Shown: positions 19,056-28,342 of the stretch, piece after piece
How the letters are laid out: each line of letters starts with the position of its first letter
Numbering within the stretch: position 1 is the first letter of the stretch
NCBI RefSeq assembly: GCF_000021645.1
Contig: NC_011661.1
Span: 1,086,723-1,150,722, forward strand
DNA: 64,000 nt
Source: Dictyoglomus turgidum DSM 6724
GTDB lineage: Bacteria; Dictyoglomota; Dictyoglomia; Dictyoglomales; Dictyoglomaceae
Direction of reading: 5' to 3'
Notes under the pieces: model-generated
Database searches by the model: none
The model's input: the letters and a program-made list of their open reading frames with translations, nothing else
What the model was told of the DNA's origin: nothing
Translations under genes and position numbers: made by a program

Positions 19056-19787
19056 ATGAAGATTGGTATAATATCAGATGTACACAGTAATCTTCCTGCT
19101 TTGGAAAAGGTATATAAAAATCTCGAAAGGGAGGTTGATGAAATATACTTTCTTGGAGATATAGTTGGATATGGGCCTTTTCCTAACGAGTGTATGGATT
19201 ATTTAAAAAAATTTAGGCATAAGGTAATTGGCAATCATGATGCAGCTACAGTAGGAATGAGAGGATATGATGATTTCAACGAATATGCCAGATTTGCTAT
19301 TGATTGGACTAAGGAAAACATATCTAAAGAAAATATTGAGAAATTAAAGAATTTACCTCAAATTGAAGAATTGGAAGATTCTTATCTTGTTCATGGAAGT
19401 TTGAGGGATCCTTTGGATGAGTATCTGATTAATTATTATTCTGTTTTTGCAAATTTTGAGTTGATGAACAAAAATATTGCCTTTTTTGGCCATACTCATC
19501 TTACAGGGGTTTTTATTTTTTCTGAAAAGGATAAAGAAATTTATTACGTAAGCTTTGTAAATGGAGGTGAATTAAAAATAGAGAGAGGTTATAAGTACTT
19601 GATAAATCCTGGGAGTGTTGGGCAGCCAAGAGATGGTAACTGGAAATCAAGTTATGCAGTTTATGATACAAGATTAAAGGTGATAGAATTTTATAGAGTA
19701 GAATATAATTTGGAGAACTTACAAAAGTATATGAAAATGCTGGGATTTCCTAAATATTTATGGGAAAGGTTACAGTATGGGAGGTGA
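19056..19787 (+). CDS. Calcineurin-like metallophosphoesterase
   Basis: A 243-residue phosphoesterase with the full dimetal motif series: SDVHSN near the start, GDIVGYGPFP, GNHDAA, and FFGHTHLTG, followed by NPGSVGQPRDGNW. The GDIVGYGP and GSVGQPRDG elements fit the small cytoplasmic diadenosine tetraphosphatase/phosphodiesterase-like branch. The substrate is not readable. The ATG at 19056 gives the conserved MKIGIISDVH start; GTG 19050 overlapping the upstream stop is an alternative. It is followed after 4 bp by a second phosphoesterase. Confidence 0.88.
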   Translation: MKIGIISDVHSNLPALEKVYKNLEREVDEIYFLGDIVGYGPFPNECMDYLKKFRHKVIGNHDAATVGMRGYDDFNEYARFAIDWTKENISKENIEKLKNLPQIEELEDSYLVHGSLRDPLDEYLINYYSVFANFELMNKNIAFFGHTHLTGVFIFSEKDKEIYYVSFVNGGELKIERGYKYLINPGSVGQPRDGNWKSSYAVYDTRLKVIEFYRVEYNLENLQKYMKMLGFPKYLWERLQYGR

Positions 19788-19791
19788 ATTT

Positions 19792-20334
19792 ATGAGGATT
19801 TTAGTGATGAGCGACACTCATGGTGATACTACCTTTTGGGAATACATAAAGGAACTCCTGGAAAAGAGTGATTATGTAATTCATGCGGGAGATGTCCTTT
19901 ATCATGGCCCAAGAAACCCTCTTCCTGCTGGATATAATCCTCCCAAACTTGCTGAACTGATAAATAATTCTAAACCCTTTTTTATTGCTAAAGGAAATTG
20001 TGATGCTGATGTGGATCAATTGGTTTTAAACTATCCTATAGCTTCTCCATATGTATTTCTTCATTTTGAACCATTCAAGATCTTGGTGACCCATGGGGAA
20101 GATAAAAGGGAAGAAGATTTATGGGATATGGCAGAAAAATATAATGTGGATATTTTGATCTTTGGACATATACATACTCCTATTTTAAAGAAAGAGAATA
20201 ATAGAATAATATTGAATCCAGGCAGTCCCTCTCTTTCTAAGACCCCTAATAAGACTGTAGCTCTACTACAAGATAATAAGATAGCAATTATTGATATAAC
20301 TGATAAGACAGAGCTCTATTCTTTAGAAGTATAG
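19792..20334 (+). CDS. YfcE/MJ0936-family phosphodiesterase
   Basis: A 180-residue metallophosphoesterase. Motifs are MSDTHGD, HAGDVLYHGPRNPLP, AKGNCDADVDQ, VTHGEDK, and FGHIHTP with NPGSPSLS. The GNCD variant and the HGP loop are typical of YfcE, which hydrolyses model phosphodiesters. The physiological substrate is unknown. ATG 19792 is preceded by GGGAGGTG; an upstream in-frame ATG at 19777 lies before that site. It ends the rho-GerMN-phosphoesterase group and is followed by the tRNA promoter. Confidence 0.88.
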   Translation: MRILVMSDTHGDTTFWEYIKELLEKSDYVIHAGDVLYHGPRNPLPAGYNPPKLAELINNSKPFFIAKGNCDADVDQLVLNYPIASPYVFLHFEPFKILVTHGEDKREEDLWDMAEKYNVDILIFGHIHTPILKKENNRIILNPGSPSLSKTPNKTVALLQDNKIAIIDITDKTELYSLEV

Positions 20335-20352
20335 ATAAATTATTGATATCTC

Positions 20353-20379
20353 TTGACTTAAGAAAAATTTTTTTATAAT
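20353..20379 (+). promoter_or_regulatory. Promoter of the eight-gene tRNA cluster
   Basis: TTGACT (20353-20358) and TATAAT (20374-20379) are 15 bp apart, ending 14 bp before tRNA-Pro. The -35 region reads TTGACTTAAG as at tRNA-Arg(ACG). The short spacer is unusual; a shifted -35 or -10 is possible. Confidence 0.55.
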
Positions 20380-20393
20380 ATTATCTTAGCTAT

Positions 20394-20471
20394 CGGGGCA
20401 TGGCGCAGTTGGTTTAGCGCGCCTGGTTTGGGACCAGGAGGTCGCTGGTTCAAGTCCAGCTGCCCCGACCA
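20394..20471 (+). tRNA. tRNA-Pro (anticodon TGG)
   Basis: Acceptor CGGGGCA pairs with TGCCCCG; anticodon stem CCTGG/CCAGG with loop TTTGGGA gives TGG. T arm GGTTCAAGTCC. CCA is encoded. The first gene of the cluster. Confidence 0.97.
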
Positions 20472-20486
20472 GGTAAAAATGAAAGA

Positions 20487-20564
<78 letters not shown>

Positions 20565-20594
20565 TTTTAAATAGTTAGAATATTAGTGGGCCAC

Positions 20595-20671
20595 GCGCCC
20601 ATAGCTCAGGTGGACAGAGCGGCAGACTTCGAATCTGCAAGTCGGGGGTTCAAGTCCTCCTGGGCGCGCCA
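20595..20671 (+). tRNA. tRNA-Arg (anticodon TCG)
   Basis: Acceptor GCGCCCA pairs with TGGGCGC; anticodon stem GCAGA/TCTGC with loop CTTCGAA gives TCG. CCA encoded. It shares its acceptor stem with tRNA-Arg(ACG) at 1046. Confidence 0.97.
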
Positions 20672-20695
20672 GAAATTGAGATATGGGATAAAGAT

Positions 20696-20773
20696 GGTGA
20701 ACGTAGCTCAGTATGGCAGAGCGCTGGGTTGTGGCCCCAGTGGTCGCGGGTTCAAATCCCGCCGTTCACCCCA
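20696..20773 (+). tRNA. tRNA-His (anticodon GTG)
   Basis: Acceptor GTGAACG pairs with CGTTCAC, with the extra G at position -1 facing C73 as expected for tRNA-His. Anticodon stem CTGGG/CCCAG with loop TTGTGGC gives GTG. CCA encoded. Confidence 0.97.
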
Positions 20774-20785
20774 AATATAGAAAAA

Positions 20786-20862
20786 GCGCCCGTAGCTCAG
20801 TAGGATAGAGCAACGGACTTCTAATCCGTGGGTCGGGGGTTCGAATCCCTCCGGGCGCGCCA
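20786..20862 (+). tRNA. tRNA-Arg (anticodon TCT)
   Basis: Acceptor GCGCCCG pairs with CGGGCGC; anticodon stem ACGGA/TCCGT with loop CTTCTAA gives TCT, which reads AGA/AGG, the favoured Arg codons in this AT-rich sequence. CCA encoded. Confidence 0.97.
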
Positions 20863-20867
20863 TTCTT

Positions 20868-20943
20868 GGGCCGTTAGCTCAACTGGCAGAGCACCTGACT
20901 CTTAATCAGGGGGTTGCAGGTTCGACTCCTGCACGGCTCACCA
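20868..20943 (+). tRNA. tRNA-Lys (anticodon CTT)
   Basis: Acceptor GGGCCGT pairs with ACGGCTC through one G-U; anticodon stem CCTGA/TCAGG with loop CTCTTAA gives CTT. CCA encoded. It starts only five bases after the preceding tRNA. Confidence 0.96.
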
Positions 20944-20948
20944 GTTGT

Positions 20949-21032
20949 GCGAGGGTGGCGGAATGGCAGACGCGCTAGACTTAGGATCTAGTGGGAGTTC
21001 CCGTGTGGGTTCAAATCCCACCCCTCGCACCA
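20949..21032 (+). tRNA. tRNA-Leu (anticodon TAG)
   Basis: An 84-nt class II tRNA. Acceptor GCGAGGG pairs with CCCTCGC; anticodon stem CTAGA/TCTAG with loop CTTAGGA gives TAG. A long variable arm lies between the anticodon stem and the T arm. CCA encoded. Confidence 0.97.
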
Positions 21033-21053
21033 AACAACAAGAAAAATTAAGGT

Positions 21054-21131
<78 letters not shown>

Positions 21132-21151
21132 TTTTATATAGAGATTTAGAG

Positions 21152-21173
21152 ACCTCAGATTCATATCTGAGGT
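21152..21173 (+). terminator. Hairpin between tRNA cluster and tig (terminator or attenuator)
   Basis: ACCTCAGAT and ATCTGAGGT form a perfect 9-bp stem around a TCAT loop, followed by ATTATTTTG. The U-tract is imperfect, so it may terminate only part of the tRNA transcripts. No strong separate promoter for tig is visible after it. Confidence 0.6.
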
Positions 21174-21201
21174 ATTATTTTGTTATAGGGAGGTTAGATT
21201 A

Positions 21202-22497
21202 ATGCCAATTAATGAATCAAGTGTCAAATATGATATAGAAAAACTACAGGGTAGCAGAATTAAGGTAAATGTAGAAGTAGATGCAAGGGAAAGAGAAGAA
21301 AGTTTAGAAAGAGCGTATAAAAGTTTGGTAAAAAGGTATCAGGTTCCTGGTTTTAGGAAGGGTTATACCCCTCGTCCTGTTCTTGAAAGGTATTTAGGAA
21401 TTGAGGCTTTTGAAGATGAGGCAATAAGAATAGTCGCAAGGGAAGTTTTAAATATGATTCTTCAAAATGAGAATTTTACACCCCTTCAGGATCCTTATTT
21501 TGACTTACTGCCTCAGGAATGGAAGGAAAATGAGAACTTAAAATTTTCTTTTGTGATTGAAGTGCCACCTGAATTTAAACTTGGAGATTATAAAGGATTT
21601 GGATTAAAAAAAGAAAAGGTTGAGGTCTCAGAGGAAGAAATTAACAGGGTTATAGAGCAGATTGAACTTCAGCTTAGTAAATTAAATACTGTGGAAGAAG
21701 GAAGTATAGAAAAAGGAGATGTGGTTTATCTTGAAAGGGAGAGGGAGGATGGTAGTCAGCTTCCTCCTTTATGGTTTACTCTTAATGGGCAGATGTTACC
21801 AGAGTTAGAAGAAAAATTAATTGGAATGAAGCCTGGAGAGGAGAAAGTTATAGAGATATCTTTTCCTGAAGATTTTTATGAAAAGGAACTTGCAGGTCAA
21901 AGTTTACCTTTGAAGTGGAAAGTAAAGAAGATCTGGAGGTATGAGAAACCAGATCAGGAAATATTTCTCCAAAAAGTAAATGCAAGTTCTATAGAAGAAT
22001 TTAGAGAGAAGGTAAGAGAGAGTATTAAAGAGGAAAGAGAAAAATTAGAGGAAGATAAACTTTTTTCACAGATTTTGGATAAAATATTAGAAAACACAGA
22101 GCTGGATCCTCCGTTAAGTTATGTTCATTATCTTGCAGAAAACATCTTAAGGGAATTCTTGACCGAACTTAACAAAAAAGGAGTACAGTTAGAAGATTAT
22201 CTTTCTCAAAGGGGAATTAGTAAGGATGAGTTTGTGAACAATGTAATTGAAGATGCAAGAAAAAGAATTAAAATAGAGATGATCCTTGACAAGATTGCTG
22301 AAATTGAGAATATTAATATTTCCGATGAGGAAATTAATAATGTTATAAAAGAGATTGCTGAAAATGAGGGTAAAGAGTTTAAAGAAATTAAAAGGGAATT
22401 AGAGAGGGAAGGTACAATAAACACATTAAAAAGAAATCTACTTAGAGAAAAAGTAAGAGAATTTTTAATAAAAGAAAATGTTGTAGAGGAGGAATGA
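21202..22497 (+). CDS. tig: Trigger factor
   Basis: A 431-residue ribosome-bound chaperone. The N-terminal domain has the ribosome-docking signature GFRKG (residues 50-54). A central FKBP-type domain runs from about 155 to 235 ([26 protein letters not shown]). The C-terminal helical arms form the substrate cradle and are rich in Glu and Lys. The ATG follows AGGGAGG. It heads tig-clpP-clpX, a conserved proteostasis cluster, with clpP 4 bp downstream. The FKBP part is divergent in its active-site region, so prolyl isomerase activity may be weak; that is inference. Confidence 0.95.
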   Translation: MPINESSVKYDIEKLQGSRIKVNVEVDAREREESLERAYKSLVKRYQVPGFRKGYTPRPVLERYLGIEAFEDEAIRIVAREVLNMILQNENFTPLQDPYFDLLPQEWKENENLKFSFVIEVPPEFKLGDYKGFGLKKEKVEVSEEEINRVIEQIELQLSKLNTVEEGSIEKGDVVYLEREREDGSQLPPLWFTLNGQMLPELEEKLIGMKPGEEKVIEISFPEDFYEKELAGQSLPLKWKVKKIWRYEKPDQEIFLQKVNASSIEEFREKVRESIKEEREKLEEDKLFSQILDKILENTELDPPLSYVHYLAENILREFLTELNKKGVQLEDYLSQRGISKDEFVNNVIEDARKRIKIEMILDKIAEIENINISDEEINNVIKEIAENEGKEFKEIKRELEREGTINTLKRNLLREKVREFLIKENVVEEE

Positions 22498-22501
22498 TAG
22501 A

Positions 22502-23086
22502 ATGTTAGTTCCAATTGTAATTGAGCAGACACCAAGGGGCGAAAGAGCCTATGATATATATTCTCGTCTTTTAAAGAGTAGAATAGTCTTTTTAGGTACC
22601 ACTATTAATGATGAAGTAGCAAATTTAATTGTTGCTCAACTTTTATTTTTAGAGTCAGAAGATCCAGAAAAGGACATATACCTTTATATAAATAGTCCTG
22701 GCGGAGAGGTTTCTGCAGGTCTTGCTATATACGACACTATAAGACATATAAAGCCTAAAGTAGCTACAGTATGTGTAGGACAAGCTGCTAGTATGGCTGC
22801 AATTTTGCTTGCTGCAGGAGATAAAGGTAAACGATATGCACTACCCCATTCAAGAGTAATGATTCATCAACCCCTTGGAGGGGCATATGGTCCTGCAGCT
22901 GACATAGAAATTCATACACGAGAAATTTTAAAAATTAAGAGAGTTTTAAATGAAATTTTAGCATACCATACTGGTCAGCCCATAGAGAAGATTGAAAAAG
23001 ATACCGATAGAGATTTCTTCATGTCTGCTTATGAGGCTAAAGAGTATGGAATTGTTGACGAGGTTTTAGAGAGTAAGAAAGAATAG
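22502..23086 (+). CDS. clpP: ATP-dependent Clp protease proteolytic subunit ClpP
   Basis: A 194-residue serine protease that forms the double-heptamer chamber. The catalytic triad is visible as Ser97 in QAASMAA, His122 in VMIHQP, and Asp171 in [10 protein letters not shown]. The NSPGGEV oxyanion-loop segment is at residues 64-70. Length and spacing match the family. It lies between tig and clpX, its ATPase partner. Confidence 0.97.
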   Translation: MLVPIVIEQTPRGERAYDIYSRLLKSRIVFLGTTINDEVANLIVAQLLFLESEDPEKDIYLYINSPGGEVSAGLAIYDTIRHIKPKVATVCVGQAASMAAILLAAGDKGKRYALPHSRVMIHQPLGGAYGPAADIEIHTREILKIKRVLNEILAYHTGQPIEKIEKDTDRDFFMSAYEAKEYGIVDEVLESKKE

Positions 23087-23096
23087 GAGACAAAAT

Positions 23097-24332
23097 ATGA
23101 GCGATAAAAATATTCGTTGTTCCTTTTGTGGAAGGACTCAGAAAGAGGTTAAAAAATTAATTGCAGGTCCAGGAGTATACATTTGTGATGAATGCGTGAA
23201 GTTAGCCTATGATATTATAGAAGAAGAGGATAGTGAAGAAATAGAAGAGGAAAATCAAGAATTTGTTTTACCAAAGCCTCATGAGATAAAAAATTTCCTT
23301 GATCAGTATGTTATAGGACAAGAAAGGGCGAAAAAGATCTTATCTGTTGCTGTTTATAATCATTACAAAAGGATATTTATGAGATCAAAGATAACAGAAG
23401 ATGTAGAAATACAAAAAAGTAATGTTTTGCTTATTGGGCCTACCGGTGTTGGAAAGACCTTATTGGCAGAAACTCTTGCAAAATTCCTTAAAGTACCCTT
23501 TGCTATAGCTGACGCCACTACATTAACCGAGGCTGGTTATGTTGGTGAAGATGTAGAAAATATTCTTCTGAGATTAATTCAAAATGCAGATTGGGATATT
23601 AAAAGAGCCGAAAAAGGTATTGTTTATATAGATGAGATTGATAAGATCTCAAGGAAATCTGAAAATCCATCAATAACGAGAGATGTTTCAGGAGAAGGAG
23701 TTCAACAAGCTCTTTTAAGAATAGTAGAGGGTACTATTGCTAATGTTCCTCCTCAAGGAGGAAGGAAGCATCCTTATCAAGAATTTATTCAAATAAATAC
23801 TAAGGACATATTATTTATAGCTGGAGGATCTTTTGAAGGAATAGAAAAAATCGTAGAAAAAAGATTAGATGTATCAAATATTGGGTTTGGGGCCCAAATA
23901 GAACCTAAAAATCGTAAGTCATTAACTCAAATATTAAATCATATTATACCTGAAGACCTCATTAAGTTTGGGATGATCCCTGAGTTTGTAGGAAGATTTC
24001 CTGTAGTTGCTGTCTTAGAGCCTTTAAGTGAGGAGGCTCTTTTAAAAATTTTAACTGAGCCTAAAAATGCCCTTGTAAAGCAATATAAAGCTTTGTTATC
24101 TATGGAGGGTGTAGAAATTAATTTTACTGATGAAGCTTTAAAAGCTATAGTAAAGGAAGCTATAGATAAGGCTACAGGAGCAAGAGGACTTAGAGCAGTT
24201 ATGGAAGAACTGATGTTAGATTTAATGTATGAACTTCCCAATCTTGGTATTAAAAAATTTACAGTAACTCCAGAATTAGTTTATAATCGTAATAAAATTT
24301 CTCAAGATTTATTAAAAAAGCTTGCTGGATAG
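23097..24332 (+). CDS. clpX: ATP-dependent Clp protease ATPase subunit ClpX
   Basis: A 411-residue AAA+ unfoldase that feeds substrates to ClpP. The N-terminal zinc domain has four Cys (8, 11, 30, 33). Walker A is [10 protein letters not shown], Walker B is VYIDEIDKI, the pore loop region is [10 protein letters not shown], and the ClpP-docking loop IGF lies in NIGFGAQIE. The C-terminal [11 protein letters not shown] sensor-2 segment is present. A segment coding for PPQGGRKHP forms a short perfect DNA inverted repeat, explained by its conserved codons. Confidence 0.97.
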   Translation: MSDKNIRCSFCGRTQKEVKKLIAGPGVYICDECVKLAYDIIEEEDSEEIEEENQEFVLPKPHEIKNFLDQYVIGQERAKKILSVAVYNHYKRIFMRSKITEDVEIQKSNVLLIGPTGVGKTLLAETLAKFLKVPFAIADATTLTEAGYVGEDVENILLRLIQNADWDIKRAEKGIVYIDEIDKISRKSENPSITRDVSGEGVQQALLRIVEGTIANVPPQGGRKHPYQEFIQINTKDILFIAGGSFEGIEKIVEKRLDVSNIGFGAQIEPKNRKSLTQILNHIIPEDLIKFGMIPEFVGRFPVVAVLEPLSEEALLKILTEPKNALVKQYKALLSMEGVEINFTDEALKAIVKEAIDKATGARGLRAVMEELMLDLMYELPNLGIKKFTVTPELVYNRNKISQDLLKKLAG

Positions 24333-24346
24333 GGGGATTGTAGATA

Positions 24347-26992
24347 ATGAAGGAAAACATTCCATCGGTTTATTCTTTTAACGAGGTGGAGGAAAAGTGG
24401 TATAAATATTGGCTTGAGAAGGATTATTTCCATGCTGAAGTAGATAGAAGTAAAAAAAACTATTCTATTGTCTTACCTCCTCCTAATATAACTGGATCTC
24501 TTCATATGGGACATGCTCTCAATGCTACTATACAGGATATTCTTATAAGATGGAGAAGAATGCAAGGATTTAATGCTTTATGGATACCTGGAACAGACCA
24601 TGCTGGTATAGCAACCCAAATGGTGGTAGAGAGGGAACTTTTGAAAGAGGGCAAAACAAGGTGGGATCTTGGTAGGGAGAAATTTTTAGAGAGGGTATGG
24701 CAATGGAAGGAGAATTATGGCAATACCATTGTAGAGCAGTTGAAAAAACTTGGAGTTTCTTGTGATTGGAAGAGATTTAGATTCACTATGGATGAGGTCT
24801 ATTCTAGAGCCGTTATAAAAGCTTTTGTGGAATTATATAAAAAAGGATATATTTATAAAGGGGAAAGAATTATTAATTGGTGTCCTCGTTGTAAGACTGC
24901 TCTTTCTGATCTTGAGGTAAGATATGTGGAAGAAAACTCTTTTCTTTGGTATATAAAATATCCTTTATATCAAGAGGATGGGTATATTGTTATAGCTACT
25001 GCAAGACCTGAAACTATGCTTGGAGATACGGCTGTAGCAGTGAATCCTGAAGACGAAAGATATAAGGCTTTAATAGGTAAAAAAGTGGTGTTACCTCTTG
25101 TAGGGAGAATAATTCCTATAATTGCTGATGAAACTGTGGATCCATCTTTTGGTACAGGAGCTTTAAAAGTTACACCCGCTCACGATATAGATGACTTTGA
25201 GATTGGAAAGAAACATAATTTAGAATTTATATCAGTCATAGATGAAAATGGAATAATGAGTGAAAATGCAGGAAAATATAAGGGATTAAGTGTTTTGGAG
25301 TGTAGGAAAAAGATTGAGGAAGATTTAGAAAAAGAGGGATACCTTTTGAAAAAAGAGCCTTATTTACATGATCTTGCTACTTGTGATAGATGTGGAACTC
25401 CCATTGAGCCTTTAATCTCAGAACAATGGTTTATGAGAATGGAAAATCTTGCAAAACCTGCTATTGAAGTAGTAGAAAAAGGGGAAGTTAAATTTATACC
25501 TGATCGTTGGAAAAAGGTTTATTTTGATTGGATGTATAATATAAAAGATTGGTGCTTATCAAGACAACTTTGGTGGGGACATAGAATACCAGCTTGGTAC
25601 TGTGAAAACTGTGGTCATGTTAATGTAGAAGAGCAAAAACCAGAGAAGTGTGAGAGATGTGGGTCCGAAAACTTAAGGCAGGATGAGGATGTGTTAGATA
25701 CATGGTTTAGCTCTGCACTCTGGCCTCTTGGAACTTTGGGATGGCCTGAAGATACGGAAGATCTAAATTATTTTTATCCCACTTCAGTCTTAAGTACTGC
25801 AAGGGATATCATTAATCTATGGGTTGCGAGAATGATTATGATGGGACTTGAGTTTAGGAAAGAGGTACCTTTTTATTATGTTTATGTGCATCCTACAGTT
25901 CTTACAAGAGAAGGCAAGAGAATGAGTAAATCTAAGGGGACAGGTGTTGATCCCTTAGAGCTTATAAATAAATATGGTGCTGATGTGACAAGGTTTGGAC
26001 TTGCGATTCAATGTACTGAAATGCAAGATCTGCGTTTCCATGAGGAAAACTTTGAGAATACGAAGAACTTTACAAATAAAATATGGAATGCAGCAAGGTT
26101 TGTAATTTCAAATTTGGACTTTAATATAGACTATAATGAGGTAGACCTTACTAAACATTCTTTATCTTTGAGTGACAAATGGATATTGAGTAGACTTCAA
26201 AAGACAGTTTATGAAGTTACTGATCATCTTGAAAATTTCAGATTTAGTGAGTATGTCAAGACGATTTACACCTTTTTCTGGTCAGAATTTTGCGATTGGT
26301 ACATCGAACTTTCAAAACCAAGGCTTTCTAATACTGAAGATCCAGAAAGCAGACTTATAGCTCAGGTTATCCTCTGGAAGGTATTAAAAGAGAGCATGCA
26401 ACTTTTGCATCCTGTGATGCCTTTTATAACTGAGGAGATATGGCAAAAATTACCATCAACTCATGAAAGCATTATGATTTCAAAATGGCCAGAAGTAAAT
26501 GAATTATTTATAGATGAAGAGGCTGAAAAAGATATGGAATTTATAATGGAATCTATAAGAAGCATAAGAGCAATAAGGTCAGAATTTAATATATTACCTA
26601 ATGAAGTTATTAATGTAGAGTTTCTTACTCCCAATAAATATAAGGAAATTCTCCTTCAAGGATATTCTGGATATTTCTATACCTTAGCTAAGGCGAAACT
26701 TTCAACTATTTTGGAGAAGAGAAACCTAAAACATGTGGCTCATAAAATTGTTGAAGATGTGAATTTTTATGTCAATTTAGAGGGCTTAATTGACATAAGC
26801 AAAGAAAGAGAAAAAGTAAAAAAGGAGTTAGAGGAACTTTATCTATTAATAGATAAAGTAGAAAAGCGCTTATCTAATAAAGATTTTATAGAAAAAGCTC
26901 CACCTGAGGTTGTGGAGAAAGAAAAAGAGAAATTAGAAAGTCTTAAGAAAAAAGTTGAATTTTTGCAGGAAAGATATAGAATCTTAAAGTAA
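24347..26992 (+). CDS. valS: Valyl-tRNA synthetase
   Basis: An 881-residue class Ia synthetase. The HIGH motif appears as HMGH in PPNITGSLHMGHALN and the KMSKS motif as RMSKS in GKRMSKSKGTGVDP. The editing domain has the TARPETMLGDTAVAV segment. A zinc-binding insertion with CENCGH and CERCGS lies at about residues 415-445. The C-terminal coiled-coil arm, about 65 residues of Lys/Glu heptads, is typical of ValRS. Only 14 bp separate it from clpX, so there is no T-box or other leader element. Confidence 0.97.
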   Translation: MKENIPSVYSFNEVEEKWYKYWLEKDYFHAEVDRSKKNYSIVLPPPNITGSLHMGHALNATIQDILIRWRRMQGFNALWIPGTDHAGIATQMVVERELLKEGKTRWDLGREKFLERVWQWKENYGNTIVEQLKKLGVSCDWKRFRFTMDEVYSRAVIKAFVELYKKGYIYKGERIINWCPRCKTALSDLEVRYVEENSFLWYIKYPLYQEDGYIVIATARPETMLGDTAVAVNPEDERYKALIGKKVVLPLVGRIIPIIADETVDPSFGTGALKVTPAHDIDDFEIGKKHNLEFISVIDENGIMSENAGKYKGLSVLECRKKIEEDLEKEGYLLKKEPYLHDLATCDRCGTPIEPLISEQWFMRMENLAKPAIEVVEKGEVKFIPDRWKKVYFDWMYNIKDWCLSRQLWWGHRIPAWYCENCGHVNVEEQKPEKCERCGSENLRQDEDVLDTWFSSALWPLGTLGWPEDTEDLNYFYPTSVLSTARDIINLWVARMIMMGLEFRKEVPFYYVYVHPTVLTREGKRMSKSKGTGVDPLELINKYGADVTRFGLAIQCTEMQDLRFHEENFENTKNFTNKIWNAARFVISNLDFNIDYNEVDLTKHSLSLSDKWILSRLQKTVYEVTDHLENFRFSEYVKTIYTFFWSEFCDWYIELSKPRLSNTEDPESRLIAQVILWKVLKESMQLLHPVMPFITEEIWQKLPSTHESIMISKWPEVNELFIDEEAEKDMEFIMESIRSIRAIRSEFNILPNEVINVEFLTPNKYKEILLQGYSGYFYTLAKAKLSTILEKRNLKHVAHKIVEDVNFYVNLEGLIDISKEREKVKKELEELYLLIDKVEKRLSNKDFIEKAPPEVVEKEKEKLESLKKKVEFLQERYRILK

Positions 26993-27011
26993 GGTAGAAT
27001 AGGAGGTTTAT

Positions 27012-28325
27012 ATGAAGATACTTAGTTTTAAAGGTGGTGTACATCCTCCTGAGAAAAAAGAGCTTTCTAAAGATAGTCCTATTTCTAAATTGCCTCTTCC
27101 TGAAAGACTAATAATTTTTACTTGGCAACATACAGGAGCCTCTAATGATCCTTTAGTAAAGGTAAAAGATTATGTATATAAAGGTCAAAAAATAGGTGAC
27201 AAACAAGCTTATGTATCAGCTCCTATTCATGCTCCTACCTCAGGCACTGTTAAGAGGATAGGACTCTATCCTCATCCAACGGGTAAGCAAATGGTAGGAA
27301 TAGAGATAGAACCTGACGGAAAAGATGAAGTTTATCCTGATCTTCCTCCTTCAGTGAATTGGCAAAATCTTTCTCCTGAGGAGATTAAAAGTAGGATTAG
27401 AGAAGCTGGTATTGTCGGTCTTGGAGGAGCTGCTTTTCCTACTCATGTAAAAATTTCGCCTCCTCCTGAAAAGAAGATAGACACTGTTATTTTAAATGGT
27501 GCCGAATGTGAGCCTTATCTAACTATTGACTATAGGTTGATGTTAGAAAAGCCAGAATTAATAATCGAGGGATTACATATATTAATGTATGTGCTTGGAG
27601 TGAAAAGAGGAATTATAGGTATCGAGGATAATAAGAAAGATGCGGTGGAAGTTTTGAAGAAATATGCTGACAGTGACATTGAAATAGTTACTTTACCTAC
27701 TAAATATCCTCAGGGTTCTGAAAAGCACCTTATAAAGGCAGTGTTGGGAAGAGAGGTTCCATCGGGTGGGCTTCCAATGGACGTGGGGGTTGTGGTAAAC
27801 AATGTGGGAACAGCAGTGGCTATAGCTGAGCATTTTAGGACAGGTCTTCCTTTAATATCAAGGGGGGTTACGGTAACAGGTGAGGGAGTTAATTCTTCAA
27901 AAAATTTAGAAGTTTTAATAGGTACACCTGTAATAAAGCTTATAGAATATGTGGGAGGATTTAAAGGTAAGCCTGGTAAGATTTTGTTTGGGGGACCGAT
28001 GATGGGAGTTGCAATATATGATTTAAACACGCCAATAGTTAAGGGTACTTCTGGGGTAGTGGTATTTCCCGAAGATAAAGTTGAATATTATGATCCAATT
28101 CCTTGTGTAAGATGTGGAAAGTGTCTTGAGGTATGTCCAATGGGACTTATGCCAACCACATTGGCAAGATATGTAAAGAAGGGTAAATTAGTTGAGGCGG
28201 AAGAGTTAGGAATCTTAGATTGTATTGAGTGTGGTTCCTGTAATTACATTTGTCCATCAAGAAGGCCTCTTCTTCAATGGATTAGGGTAGGGAAAACTGA
28301 CATCTTAGCAAGGAGAAGAAAGTAA
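27012..28325 (+). CDS. rnfC: Rnf complex subunit RnfC
   Basis: A 437-residue peripheral subunit of the ferredoxin:NAD+ oxidoreductase, bearing the NADH/FMN site. It starts with FKGGVHPPEKKELS. The mid region has the NuoF-like glycine-rich stretch GIVGLGGAAFPTHVK and LNGAECEPYLTIDY. Two C-terminal 4Fe-4S motifs are CVRCGKCLEVCP and CIECGSCNYICP. A SLBB-type segment lies between them. The strong AGGAGG site precedes ATG. The order C-D-G-E-A-B is that of Clostridia and Thermotoga. Confidence 0.96.
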   Translation: MKILSFKGGVHPPEKKELSKDSPISKLPLPERLIIFTWQHTGASNDPLVKVKDYVYKGQKIGDKQAYVSAPIHAPTSGTVKRIGLYPHPTGKQMVGIEIEPDGKDEVYPDLPPSVNWQNLSPEEIKSRIREAGIVGLGGAAFPTHVKISPPPEKKIDTVILNGAECEPYLTIDYRLMLEKPELIIEGLHILMYVLGVKRGIIGIEDNKKDAVEVLKKYADSDIEIVTLPTKYPQGSEKHLIKAVLGREVPSGGLPMDVGVVVNNVGTAVAIAEHFRTGLPLISRGVTVTGEGVNSSKNLEVLIGTPVIKLIEYVGGFKGKPGKILFGGPMMGVAIYDLNTPIVKGTSGVVVFPEDKVEYYDPIPCVRCGKCLEVCPMGLMPTTLARYVKKGKLVEAEELGILDCIECGSCNYICPSRRPLLQWIRVGKTDILARRRK

Positions 28326-28342
28326 AAGGAGGAGAACTATTT

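Noticed and set aside
23750-23770. Inverted repeat TTCCTCC-TCAA-GGAGGAA inside clpX
   Set aside because: It is produced by codons for the invariant PPQGGRK segment; no reason to assume a regulatory role.
24333-24346. T-box riboswitch ahead of valS
   Set aside because: Only 14 bp separate clpX and valS, too short for any T-box.
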